Origin: Blumeriella jaapii | Taxonomy: Eukaryota > Ascomycota > Leotiomycetes > Helotiales > Drepanopezizaceae | DNA length: 64,000 bases | Direction: 5' to 3' | Assembly: GCA_009599575.1 (NCBI GenBank) | Contig: VWND01000028.1 | Coordinates: forward strand, 1-64,000 | In this document: positions 32,999-43,779 of the stretch, piece by piece | Layout: each line of letters opens with the position of its first letter | Position numbering within the stretch: position 1 is the stretch's first letter | Position numbers and translations under genes: made by a program | The notes under the pieces: model-generated | What the model saw: the letters and a program-made list of their open reading frames with translations, nothing else | Database searches by the model: none | What the model was told of the DNA's origin: nothing

Positions 32999-34930
32999 AT
33001 GATTTCTTCTACTCTTGCTCTCGCTTCCCTCTTCGTCGCTGCCCACGCGCAGCAGGTCGGGACAAACACCCCTGAGACTCACCCCGCTCTCCAAGTCTCA
33101 ACTTGTACGTCTTCTGGGTGCGCGACTTCTGCCCAGTCCATTGTGCTTGATGCCAATTGGCGATGGCTTCACTCTACTACCGGGTACACAAATTGCTACA
33201 CGGGCAATGCTTGGGATGCCACCCTTTGTCCTGACGGTAAAACTTGTGCTTCAAACTGTGCGCTTGAGGGTGGCGACTATCCTGGAACCTACGGTATCAC
33301 CACTTCAGGAAACTCTCTCAAGTTGGGCTTCGTCACAAAGGGCGCCAACACCAATGTCGGCTCGAGGACGTATCTGATGGCGGCGGGTAGCCAAACGAAA
33401 TATCAGATGTTGAAGCTTCTCAACAAAGAGTTCACCTTCGATGTTGATGTATCTAACTTGCCTTGCGGCTTGAACGGAGCGCTCTACTTTGCGGAGATGG
33501 ACGAGGATGGCGGAATGGCCAAGTTCCCTGCAAACAAGGCCGGTGCCAAGTATGGAACTGGGTACGTTACTACCTGCTCTAATCTGTGATGATAGGGGAG
33601 CAATATACGAGATTGGAGGAGATATGCGCTAACGTTCTAGTAGCTACTGTGATGCTCAGTGTCCCCGGGACATCAAATTCATCAATGGCGAAGTAAATCG
33701 ATCACAATCTGGAAGGGTTGTGAGTTTTGTAACTAATCTACTCTCGCTAGGCCAATTCAGTTGGATGGGCGTCTTCTGCAAATGATGGAAATGCCGGCGC
33801 TGGGCAGTACGGGACGTGCTGCAACGAGATGGACATCTGGGAAGCGAACAGTGTATCAACTGCCTACACTCCGTAGGTCCCATTGTCAACCGTTCCACTA
33901 GCTTCTACTAACATGGTCGATAGTCATCCATGCTCTGTTGTTGGACAAACTCGTTGCACCGGAACTGATTGCGGAGTTGGCGCCCGGTACTCGTCCGTGT
34001 GCGACGCTGATGGATGCGATTTCAACGTGAGTCCATGTTTTCACGATTTCCATTTCAGAGACATCAAGATCATGTCTTCGCCTACCTCTTCGAACCCAAT
34101 CACGTGTCTTCGAGCCAACACTAACTTCAAAAAGCCTTATCGCCAGGGCGCCACTGCTTTCTATGGCAAGGGAAAGAAAATCGACACCTCGAGCAAGATG
34201 ACCGTGGTTACCCAGTTCATTACCAACGACAAGACAGACGATGGAACTCTTGTCGAGATCAAGCGATTTTATGTTCAAAATGGCGTTACTTATGCCAACG
34301 TGAACTCGACAGTAGCTGGGGTCCCAGGTAACTCTATTGTAATTCAATCTCCAATTTACAACTCCATTGATTGGTCACTGAACTTAGATGATAGACCGAC
34401 TCTTTCTGCGCGGCGCAAAAGACCGCCTTCGGTGATAACAACATGTTCAAAGCCAAAGGAGGCCTGGCCACCATGAGTGCTTCGTTGAAAAGGGGTGTAG
34501 TCTTGGTTATGTCCATCTGGGATGACCGTGAGTTGATCTCATACCATTCAACATCACCACTTATTCGGACGCGATTGCAATTGCTGACTCTTGCTCTAGA
34601 TACCTCCAACATGTTGTGGTTGGACGCTCCTTTCCCACCTGAGAAGGACGCCAGCCTTCCCGGCGTGACGAGAGGCACCTGTTCCCGAGACTCAGGCAAA
34701 CCTACGGACGTCGAAGCCAACTCTCCCGGCTCATCTGTCACCTTCTCCAACATCAAGTGGGGTCCTATTGGTACGTACACTTTGCGGAAGTTTCGTGTTA
34801 CCCTTCTAGATGTCGTACGCGGCAATGCTACAATCTGGACCCTGAGACATACTTGCTAGCTCTGTGACTACGTGACGGAAAACAAGCTTACTAAATAATC
34901 CGTATAGGCTCCACATTCAAGGCATTGTAA
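32999..34930 (+). CDS. GH7 cellobiohydrolase (CBHI type), no CBM
   Basis: Secreted cellulase cutting crystalline cellulose from reducing ends. Eight exons: 32999-33561, 33644-33692, 33751-33872, 33924-34026, 34135-34338, 34395-34527, 34600-34770, 34908-34930; all GT-AG and in frame, 455 residues. Signal peptide [17 protein letters not shown], then [19 protein letters not shown], the usual mature start. Later motifs: [48 protein letters not shown] and the catalytic EMDIWEAN (two Glu and an Asp of GH7). Next: [47 protein letters not shown] joined to [14 protein letters not shown], and [13 protein letters not shown] at the end. The protein stops after STFKAL, so the Ser/Thr linker and cellulose-binding module of larger CBHI enzymes are absent. 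The high intron count is unusual for the family but each junction restores conserved sequence. Confidence 0.95.
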
Positions 34931-35770
34931 AGGTCCTTTCATCAGCAGCGAAGCGCCGCCACTATTCTATGCGTACTTAGGGAAGGACACATGTAACAAA
35001 TTGATAGTCGGCCGCATTCTTGACGGATTACATTGACAGGGCATTTTTCATCTTGGCCACATGAAAGAGGAAGGCATCTATAAAACAAAATGCACATTTT
35101 ATGAGCAAGATCTCTGTTCTTCAACATCTTGGAGCTACCGCTTCGAAGTGAGGTAGGTGGCTCTTGGGTGAGGCTGGCAGCATTGACCGGAAGTGAGCTT
35201 GAAGATGAAGAAGCAGAGCGACAGATTGGGGGAAGTCGAACTTGTTTAAAAGTGCTTGAGAAGACAATGAGATAGATTACGTAGCAGATCTCGGGTTGCG
35301 ATAGCCTCCACTACCTTGTTGCTAGCACTTTGAAGCGTTCTGTCAAAAAACAATCAACGTCAATTGCAACATGAGCAAAGACAAAAACAACATTGGTGGA
35401 TGTTCAGTGCATCTCTTAAGATCCCATCCACATCCTCCCACGAGCATCGTTTTGAAGCTTTCTGTCAGTCAACAATCAATAGATGTTGCAACATGAGCAA
35501 AGACAACAAAACTAGTAGATAATTGATCCACCTCTTGAGATCCGATCCACATTCTTCAACATGCTCCGCTCTGCCTCAACGCCCCAACTCCACCATTTCC
35601 AGCATGAAAACCAGGGCCTCAAACCAAGGCAGGTTTTCCCGCTTGGTTAGCTGAACAACCAGCTCACAATCTTAACAGGCAAATCCAACATCATCCTCAG
35701 AAGCGCTGCTGCCTCGTGTCTGCCTTCCACACTCAGACTTGCAACAATCTTCAGCCTACAGCCGCAGCGA
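34931..35770. other. Intergenic region with a tandem duplication
   Basis: No gene seen; contains an imperfect direct duplication at 35330-35560. Confidence 0.55.
35330..35560. repeat. Imperfect tandem duplication (about 110 bp unit)
   Basis: Two copies (about 35330-35436 and 35450-35560) share CTTTGAAGC, TTCTGTCA, ACAATCAA, GCAACATGAGCAAAGACAA, a CTTAAGATC/CTTGAGATC block and CCACAT, diverged by substitutions and small gaps. Confidence 0.8.
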
Positions 35771-36513
35771 TCAAGCCATATCCGGGCTCGCCTTGCGCTC
35801 CTCCGGCTGCGCACTCTGCTTCTTGAGCGCCAGCGCGGCATACACCACAGTCCCTATCACCAACACCTGCAGCGGGACCATCATGACCATCAGGAACAGC
35901 GCGGCCTTGCTCTCCCTGCACAGCGTGCTCCAGTGCGGCTGCACGCTCATGTCGATCGAGGACCACTGGCAGGACCAGCTTTGGAGGGAGGAGGTGGTGC
36001 GCGATGCGTTGACGCCGTAGAAGAAGGACGTCGCGATGAGGGAGGCGACGAGGGATACGGTGGGCGCGAGATAGGCCGTGGAGGCTACGACGAGATGGTT
36101 CTTCTGGATCTGTGAATGTGTTAGGGGGTGCTCTTACGGCTCGTCAAGAGAGAGAAATGGACACGTACGGCAGGCACTTTGGTCGCGACCAGAAACGCAA
36201 TGCTGGATAGCGTGATGATGGCGCTGCAGGCGACGAGGGCGACGGTGGGTCGGAGATCGAAGTCTCTAGGCCACAAGGAGAGGGGGAAGTCGGAGCTGAG
36301 AGTCGTCTTGTTGTACGTGCTCAGGGTGTCGCCGGCGGTGCCGATGATGGTGATGGATGAGAGGAGAGCGAGCGCGGTCAAACCTAAGCCGACGGACTCG
36401 ACGACACGGCGTACACCAGCATTTTGCGGTCTCGGAGACGTGGGAGGCTTGTACTCGCTGGTCTCACATTGGATCTCCGGCTTCATCTCTGGCTCGGGAG
36501 ATGTCATGGACAT
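35771..36513 (-). CDS. Tetraspan integral membrane protein, unknown function
   Basis: Two exons, 36513-36169 and 36109-35771, joined in phase 0; 227 residues. The start at 36513 (MSMTSPEPEMKPEIQ) was chosen over upstream in-frame ATGs because codon use changes there. A hydrophilic Pro-rich N-terminus of about 45 residues is followed by membrane segments VGLGLTALALLSSITIIG, VALVACSAIITLSSIAFLVA, the second-exon helix VASTAYLAPTVSLVASLIAT, and VMMVPLQVLVIGTVVYAALA near the end. Helices 1-2 and 3-4 enclose loops of about 30 and 40 residues; the second contains two cysteines (SWSCQW, STLCRE) that may pair outside. The topology recalls fungal MARVEL- or SUR7-like proteins but no signature was recognised. 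Confidence 0.8.
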
Positions 36514-39080
36514 GGTGAAAGATGCTTTGATACAAGATATCGACAAGTGATGAAAAACAAGGAGTTGCGAGTAGTGAACTTGTACTAGATCAATAGCGCC
36601 AGCACACTGTGTTAAGAATGAGAGGAAACGAAACATACAAGTACTTTTTATATGGCCTGTGTAGACGCCGACCAGAGACATAAATAGGAAATAGCAGCCT
36701 CTGCACCACTTAGACTTGAAACCTCCCAGGGCTCTGTCCTGCAGGAGACCGCGCTGCCGCCTCCTGGCAGATCTGCTATCGCTTCCCGCCCTCAAACATC
36801 ACAACAGCAACGTTGCGACCCAGTGAGATGTTCTGTTGGAGGTTGGAGGGCGAGGGCTGAGATAAACCCGGCGGCGACGCTGCCTCACTTACGCACGTGA
36901 CGGCTTGTGATTGGGCGAGATCTGGTGGGCTATTTTTGGAGGGCGCTTCACTGCATTGGACCCGGGCGTCTACAGAACATCAACCTCTACATATCTCGAG
37001 ATAAAAGTGCATCTCGGATTATCGATACTGGATTTGGGTATTTCTGCAAGGGGACTGGATGTGATACAATAGCCTCTTGGAGCAAGGCGTCTCTGTTACA
37101 ATTGCCCTCGATCGTTTGATCGGAAATCATCTAGCCAGTCAAAACATCTTTCTCTATTCTCTTTCTTTCTGTATCCATCTTTCTAGCTCAGACACGCATT
37201 TCCTTCTTATCATATCTCCGTATACAGCATCTTACGAAGGTACTTCCTGTTAGACAATAGAATACCCAACAGACAAGACCTCTCTCGTAGCGTTACCCCT
37301 GTCCGTGCCTGGCTACAGGTTGGAGAAATAAGTGGTCGATTATGGCTGATTGCATGAATCAGCTGACCAAAGACATCAATTCTTGTGAAGTTGCACAAGA
37401 GGTGATTTTCAGATCTGTCACGGAATTGAGAGGGTGTCCAAAGTCCATGGTGAGCAAGCAACATTGAACCAAAAGGATTGGGATAGTTAAAAGAACCTCG
37501 ACAAGTCAGTCATCCAGAATCTCGCTCGATGTACAGGCTGGCCACTTCCTATCTTCCTACCTGCCTTCGTCCCGCTTGAGCTTCAAAGTCTTCAGGCGCT
37601 TGCTTAGAAGAGGATGTTCAAAAAACGGCTAAGATCCGACTACGTCGCGTGGGACAAGACCGACGATGCCGACGATGAGTCCCGAATGCGGCTTGCGAGA
37701 AAAGACATCTCTCGCCACGTCAAAAGCCTCGTCGAGCAGAAGTACGGCAAAGCCTGCGATACCGATCCCACCACTCGTCATCGGAGGCCTTATTATCCGT
37801 TACCGGGTCCATCTTGAAGGCGAAGACGACTCCTCCAATGTCATGGTGCGGCGGCCCTGGCCCTCGGCCAACTGCTCCCAGGAAGAGAAAGTTGTCTACG
37901 AGGCGGCGACGGCGGAATGATTGAGACTGAACACGCATTTCATTCTGGTCGGGATTCCAACGTCGGGCCATTTCTCATCCTGCGCCGGATCGAACACCGA
38001 GGTGATAAGACCGACGACGGTCTTGCGATCCCTAACTTTGATCCCGACCTGCCAGAGGTAGTGAAACTGACAGTCCCTCCTTATCGGCTCGCTGGTCGAG
38101 GCTGATGGATCCCTTTCGCAATGGTGGTGTCGGACCTCTGCCTCAAGCCATGAGCAGCATGGCCCAGCTCGCTTACTCACAATCCCCTCCCTCGGCTATC
38201 TTCCCTCCGAAAAACAACATAGACGCAGCCGCCGACGAATGGCACGAGCATTTAGCTACGACATGCACCTGGCGCAACTCACCTCCCAACACACCACGAT
38301 CTCGTCCGGTCCGAGGACAACCGTTGAAACCAGTACGTCGCTCATCAGCGAATCCGACAGCTGAGTATGCAAGGTCGGCTATGAACGGCTGGATTCGTCC
38401 AAGATGACTGGTGTCCGCCTCCGGGACCACGGTCCAATCCGTTCTGTGTGAGAACGGAAAAATTCGCTTGCAATCAACGGCTACCTACCTTCTACGGAAT
38501 GTCGAAGCCAAAAGTAGAGCGATTTACAGAGTAAATAAATATACACGAACGAAGTCCACGCCAGGCAGGGAGGGGGTTCCACCGTAGAACCACAGAGATG
38601 AAAAGAGGCCATTCACATTCGCCGAAGCAAAGCGACTGGAAAAGGCGACGCGAGGCCTGGGAAAGACGCCGGTCTCGCGGGCATGTAAACAAGCTTGCAG
38701 GTCGAGACGTATCAGGCCCGTCACATGAGAAGCAGCCTGCGCGAGTGGAGATACGTTCGGTCGGACTCTGAGAAGGGTGTTTTGTGGAAACATGAATTCT
38801 TTGTTGCCGCCAGAAGCAAGCAAGCAAGCAAGCGAGAGGTGTGCTTCGGGGGATACCTGTAACCCATGGGGTTTACCTTAGCAAGCAATTTTCACGGCTG
38901 GTAGGTGAGACGTATCAGCCAGGCTGATCGAAAGCGTTGACTATGCTTGCATACATACTTACATACCTAGGTACATACATAAATACCTACAGAAACGTTT
39001 GCAAACAGGGGAAAAGGAAGAAGAAAAGGGTGTCAAGGATCCGGAGAATGAGAACCAGACTGCAGACATCCTCCATCCAA
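36514..39080. other. Gene-free or unresolved region
   Basis: A possible minus-strand TATA box (TATAAAA, 36652-36646) may serve the gene at 36513. Between 37.6 and 38.4 kb both strands have several overlapping open stretches of 60-100 codons; some on the minus strand (about 37720-38180) read like protein (VGIKVRDRKTVVGLITSVFD), but no start, splice plan or family could be supported. The 38.9-39.0 kb stretch has TACATAC repeats. Confidence 0.4.
36646..36652 (-). promoter_or_regulatory. Possible TATA box of membrane-protein gene
   Basis: TATAAAA on the minus strand, about 133 bp before the start codon at 36513. Confidence 0.4.
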
Positions 39081-41265
39081 TTATCCACAAACCAGCCCCT
39101 CCTTCGGCACTTCTACTTCTACTTCCATCTTCTCCTCCTCCTTCTCTTTCCCCGTCTCCTGGCCCATCTGTTCTGCTACGTTCCCCTCGCCCCCACCCAC
39201 TCTCTCAACCTCAACACGCCCCCCCTCCACCGGCAGCGCAACATCTCCCAAGGGATCCCCCGTCCGCCGCAACGCCTCCCTCTCCTTCTTGCTCATCGTC
39301 AGTGCCCCCTTGGCCAGCGCCTCACGCGGCAGCGGCCGCACGTACGGCTGCACGACCCACCACGGCCGCTTGCACGCGCGCACCGTCTCGACGGAGCTCT
39401 CGTCCATCTCGCCTCCTCCTCCTCCTCCTCTCCCTCTCTCTTCCCCGCTCACATCCACACTCCCATCCACAGTCGCCCGAGCGCCGGCGCCCTTCCGCTC
39501 CAGCAACTCCCTCCTCGCGTTCTCCGCAGTTTTCGCCGCCGCAATCCTCGCATCCTCAGCAACATCCTCCTCCCAGCTCGCGCCGCCCGTCTCGGCGTAG
39601 GCCTTCAGCCCAGCCCGGCACGCGGCCTCGACGAGCGAGAGCACGTTTTCGAAGGCCGCCATGTCGCCGGAGCGGCTACGGGCCAGGGCGTCTCGCACGT
39701 CGTGGTGTCTCGCGACGAGCGGCCGCAGGAGCTTGAACAGGTGCGGTTGCATGGCGAGCATGTTCGGCGACGTGCTCTTCTCTTTCCTCGGGCCCTTCTG
39801 CTGCGGCTGCTTCTGCTTCTGGCGTTTGGGGGGCGGGCCGGAGTCTACTTCTGGTTTACGTTTTCCACCTTCGGCTTGTGCTGCGGGGTTCGTCGTCGGT
39901 TCAGCGCGACTCGTGCTTGTGCTTGTAGCGAATTCAGATCCGAGGTCCGGGTCCGTAGGAAGATATAGTGGTGCTCTGCTCGGCGGCTCAACCTCCAGGA
40001 CGTAGCGGTACATGATATCCATATACCGCCGCATCACCGCATCCATTCTCCAGCCGCCCTTCCCATCACCACCCCTCCAGTACTCCCTCCCCTCGTGGCC
40101 CACCTCGGGCGCATCCGCAAAGATAGCAGGGTCATAGAGGTTGCCCTCCGCGCTCATCACGGCATCGGCGCCCGTCTCCTCCAGACACCGATCGATGTCC
40201 TCTCTCTTGAGGATATTCCCATTCGCAAACAGCACGGTCTCGCGCGGCAAGCTCTCGCGCAGGAAGCGAATCACCTTCCAGTCGGCCAGGCCCGTCTTGT
40301 GGCCCTTCATCTCCCTCGTCCGACCATGCACCGTCAGGATGCTCGCCCCCGCGGCCAGCACCTTCTGCGCATAGGCCAGCGTTTTCTCCTTCGTATCCAA
40401 GATCCTGATCTTGGCCGTGACGGGCACATCCAGGTCCAAGTGCAACTTGTTGATCAGGGCATAGATCAGGTCCTGGTCCTCCTGCAGAAAAGCTCCGTAC
40501 TTCCCCTTCCGCGCGATGCCTTGCGGACACCCCAGGTTCAGATCGACCGCATCGCAGAACGGCGCCACGTACTTGGCGGCATTGAGCAGCTCGTCCGGGT
40601 CGTTGGCGCAAAACTGCACGAACAGGGGCCGGTCGGCGGGATTGCCATCCAGGAAGATCTCTCCCTTGTTCTTGTTCTCCTTCGCCTCTTCGCCGTCTGC
40701 GTGGTCGACGGAGACGAGGGACGTCCTCAGCGGCTGGAAATGCGCGTCTCTGAACTTGGGCGTCTCGGCAAACATGCGCGCGTGTAGCATGGGCGTATAG
40801 GCCAGGAGGTCCTTCTGCTTGTGGATCGGTATGAAGGATCTTGAGAGCATTCTCCACGCCTGCGATTCGGGTTAGCTCGCTGCCCGTCCATCTCTCTTCA
40901 ACTGCAGATCCAGATCCAGATCCAGATCCGGATCTCCAAGGGCAAGGGGCGCCAAAACGTACGAACTCCGACTGATCCACCATCGGCGCCAACACGAACC
41001 TCGGACTCCCAATGCTCTCGTAGAACGCCCGCCCGTGTAGCTTCCCTTTCCTCGTCCCATCCAGCACCCCCTTCCCCGCGCCCGACTCTTCACCCATGGC
41101 AGCCATGCTCAGCCCGCTCCAACTCCTCCAATTGCCGCCCAAGGGTCTACTCCCGCTGGCCAGCAGCTCCAAAGCCCCCCGGGACGTAGACGTAGACGTG
41201 GGCCGAGTGGCAGCAACAGCACCCGACAGCGGCGCGCGCAGAACGCGCAGAGTAGATCCCGCCAC
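39081..41265 (-). CDS. DUS1: tRNA-dihydrouridine synthase Dus1, extended
   Basis: Flavoenzyme that reduces uridine 16/17 of tRNA to dihydrouridine. Exons 41265-40963 and 40859-39081; 693 residues. Splicing joins FVLAPMVDQSEF to AWRMLSRSF, the conserved substrate/FMN-site start. Then come LLAYTPMLHARMF, VQFCANDPDELLNAAKYV, the catalytic Cys in DAVDLNLGCPQGIARKGKYG, VTAKIRIL, LTVHGRTREMKG, FANGNI and ADAVMSAEGNLYDP. A helical tRNA-binding domain follows (MLAMQPHLFKLLRPLVARH), with a long Glu/Gly-rich C-terminal tail. Yeast Dus1 has about 420 residues; the extra length lies in low-complexity inserts and in an N-terminal extension (MAGSTLRVLRAPLSGAVAAT) that looks like a mitochondrial presequence. 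A second start, MAAMGEESG at about residue 54, would give the cytosolic or nuclear form. Confidence 0.93.
40906..40935. repeat. Hexanucleotide repeat in DUS1 intron
   Basis: AGATCC repeated about five times (GGATCT on the coding strand), wholly inside the 103-bp intron. Confidence 0.9.
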
Positions 41266-41970
41266 GCTCGTTGATTCGTGACACTCTCCCTCCGAGCGCG
41301 CCCTCTGCCCGTCCTACTGCGCTATGCAGAGTCAAGAAAAAAAGACGAAGAGAACCACGGCAAGTCGGTGGGTGCACCAGTGTTCAGGCGTTCCTTTCAT
41401 TCCCGAGTCGATGGCGTTCGTATCTGTGGGATTTCTCTCTTATTTCCTGCTTCTTCTTCTTCTTCTTCTTCTGTTCTTCCCTTAGATCTTCTGGAGGAGA
41501 GGTTATCTAGTGTTGGGAATCGCGAGGTAAGCTCCCAAAAAAAAACCTTCTTGTCGTGAAGTGGCGGCGGCGCCTTGGGCGCAAGGCTGCGTTCGCATTG
41601 CATTGCCGTGCATGCCAGCCAAGGCAAGGCTGAACTTGGCCACGGCTGCGAGGCTGAGAATCTTGTACTCACTCGAGTTTCTTGTGCTGTCAGGAGGGGA
41701 AGAAGAAGCTATTTCCCACGCACAAGATGATAAGCTGGGAGAGCTGAAAAGAAAAAATAAATAAAATAACAATAAAAACAGAGCGAGGATATTGGTACAA
41801 TCAGGCTGTACACAGTACTGTACAGTACCTGCAGTGCACTACTCCAATAGACCATACATACACGACCTTACAGCACAGTACCAAAGCGAGCTTGCTTGCG
41901 AGCTTCAAACCACCCTCTCCCTAGCAATGGATAAACTCCCCTTCACGGAAGGAATCCATCTAGATTCCAC

Positions 41971-41971
<1 letters not shown>

Positions 41972-42013
<42 letters not shown>
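41972..42013. repeat. Poly-A homopolymer (about 42 nt)
   Basis: Uninterrupted A run. No retroposed gene sequence was seen on its 5' side and no duplicated target site was found. Confidence 0.93.
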
Positions 42014-42017
<4 letters not shown>

Positions 42018-42936
42018 CTAAACACATCCATCCATCTAGCCGCCGTGAAAAGCCACAGAACGGCTTCCAACACCCAGTGCTTTCACAGTACAGTACAATC
42101 AGTACAGTACAACACAACGGCAGACGTGCCAGGCATTCATTATCTTGTCCTTTTTTCCCTTCCTCGCGTATACATAATACTATACATACATACCTTACAT
42201 ACATACAAACTTCATCGTACCGCACCGCACAAACGCCAGCATCGACAGCCAGCGGGGTTTTGCTATCCCCGGCTCCCATCACACATACCTATGTACAGTA
42301 GGATGAATGGTTCTCGGAAAACGCGCTTTCGCCGCATGCGTACCGCACTACTACTGACAGGTCTTAGTCAAAAACGAGCGCGGACGAGAAGGCCTGCATA
42401 TCAGGACTGCAAAACGGACGGCGCTGTGGGTATTGAGCTACAGCACATTGCGACAACCGAGCTACATACCTACGTTGCTCATGATAGTACTGTGCAGTAC
42501 CTAATCACATTAGCATTACTTATTAACGTCTGGAAAGAGAGAGAGAGTAGTGGAAAACTGCATATCCGTAAGCCTCTCGTGGGCTTTGGAAACGTGCTAC
42601 GCTACGCTACGCTACGTTCCTACGCGTTTTTATCACATGTATGTGAAACCCTCGAGAAAGCAGTGGTTCGGAAGAAGAATCACATAACAATCGTCCGCTG
42701 TCTGAGCCCTTCCTTCCCCTACTGTACATGCGAGGTGGGGTGGGGTGGTTTCCTCCCCGTGGGGTTCGGGAAGTGAGTGAGTGAGTGAGTGAGTGGCCTT
42801 TGATGTGACAGGAAGAATCGGAGCTGTGGAAAGCAAGAGTTCATGGGTCGTGGTGAGTGAATGAATGAATGATAGACTGGTAGGTAGGTAGGTAGGTAGT
42901 AGGCAGGCAGGCAGGGAGGGAGGTATCCAAACTCAG

Positions 42937-42980
42937 GATGAAGATGAAGATGAAGATGAAGATGAAGATGAAGATGAAGA
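42937..42980. repeat. (GATGAA)n microsatellite
   Basis: About seven tandem GATGAA units. Confidence 0.93.
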
Positions 42981-43282
42981 ATTTTTCTATTTTATTTTTG
43001 CTTCATCAAGTCAGATCAGCATCAGAGGACTCCCACTACCTACCTACCTAACCATCATCAACACCAAAACCATAACCGTTCCCAAAACCAAAACCACACG
43101 AACAATACCCCCCCCCCCCCCCTCTACTCTCTACTATCTAGAACTTTCCTCACACCCTCCTCACATCTTCTGATGCGGGTTCGATCGGACAACAACTGCT
43201 CCGTCCGACCGAGACGGCGCGCCCACCAAGCGTTCGGCACAGAAATGTCTTCGTGAAGGAGAGGAAAGAAAAGTCTCGGGCC

Positions 43283-43469
43283 GCATTTCACTTCGTTGGG
43301 TCAAACTTTGAATTCCCTCCTTCTCCCCCCCCCCCCCCCAAAATTCTACGGGTGTAGGAAAAAGCCTTGCAGCATCTTACATCTTGGATCAAACTTTTCT
43401 TCAAAAAAATTCTTTTTGGAGTGTAGAAAAAGCTTCGCAGCATTACATCTTGGGTCAAACGTTCTTCGC
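43283..43469. repeat. Short duplicated intergenic unit
   Basis: Two copies (about 43352-43402 and 43421-43469) share GTGTAG, AAAAAG, GCAGCAT, TTACATCTTGG and TCAAAC followed by TTCTTC; a third, partial copy of the end (TTGGGTCAAACTTTG) lies at about 43294-43310. Confidence 0.75.
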
Positions 43470-43779
43470 TTCTTTCTTGCTTGCTTTCAGCCCGTCGGTC
43501 TTTCCCCTACCCTTCCACACACGTCTGAACTTCCCTACACGTGCATCAAAAAAGAAAAAAGAGAAAAACTACCAGACAGCCAACCCCTGTCTAATTGAAA
43601 AAATGATATAGAAACCAACAAATCGCTCAGATGCAAATCGACTCCTGTACACCGTGGAATGCGAACCTAGTAGACGCCCGTAATTTCGAATGTGCATGGC
43701 ATTGGATTGACCAGCGTGATGCGGAGAAAGAAGGGATGATTGTTGTGGGCTGTTCAAAGCAACCAAAATCATGCTTCCA

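Larger units (their letters stand above)
41266..43779. other. Gene-free, simple-repeat-rich region
   Basis: 2.5 kb without a supported gene. It contains poly-A (41972-42013), GTAC pentamers (about 41808-41830, 42085-42108, 42487-42500), (CTACG)n near 42598-42616, (GTGA)n at 42773-42795, (GGTA)n near 42880-42900, (GAAGAT)n at 42937-42980, two C runs (about 43107-43122 and 43325-43339) and a short tandem duplication. Confidence 0.5.

Noticed and set aside
37614..38430. Several overlapping 60-100-codon frames
   Set aside because: No consistent start, splice plan or recognisable domain on either strand.
41972..42013. Poly-A as tail of a retroposed gene or LINE
   Set aside because: No reverse-transcriptase or mRNA-like sequence precedes it and no target duplication is visible; other homopolymers are common here.
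43165..43200. GGGTTCGATCGG as a tRNA B-box
   Set aside because: No A-box or cloverleaf could be drawn around it; no tRNA was found in the window.
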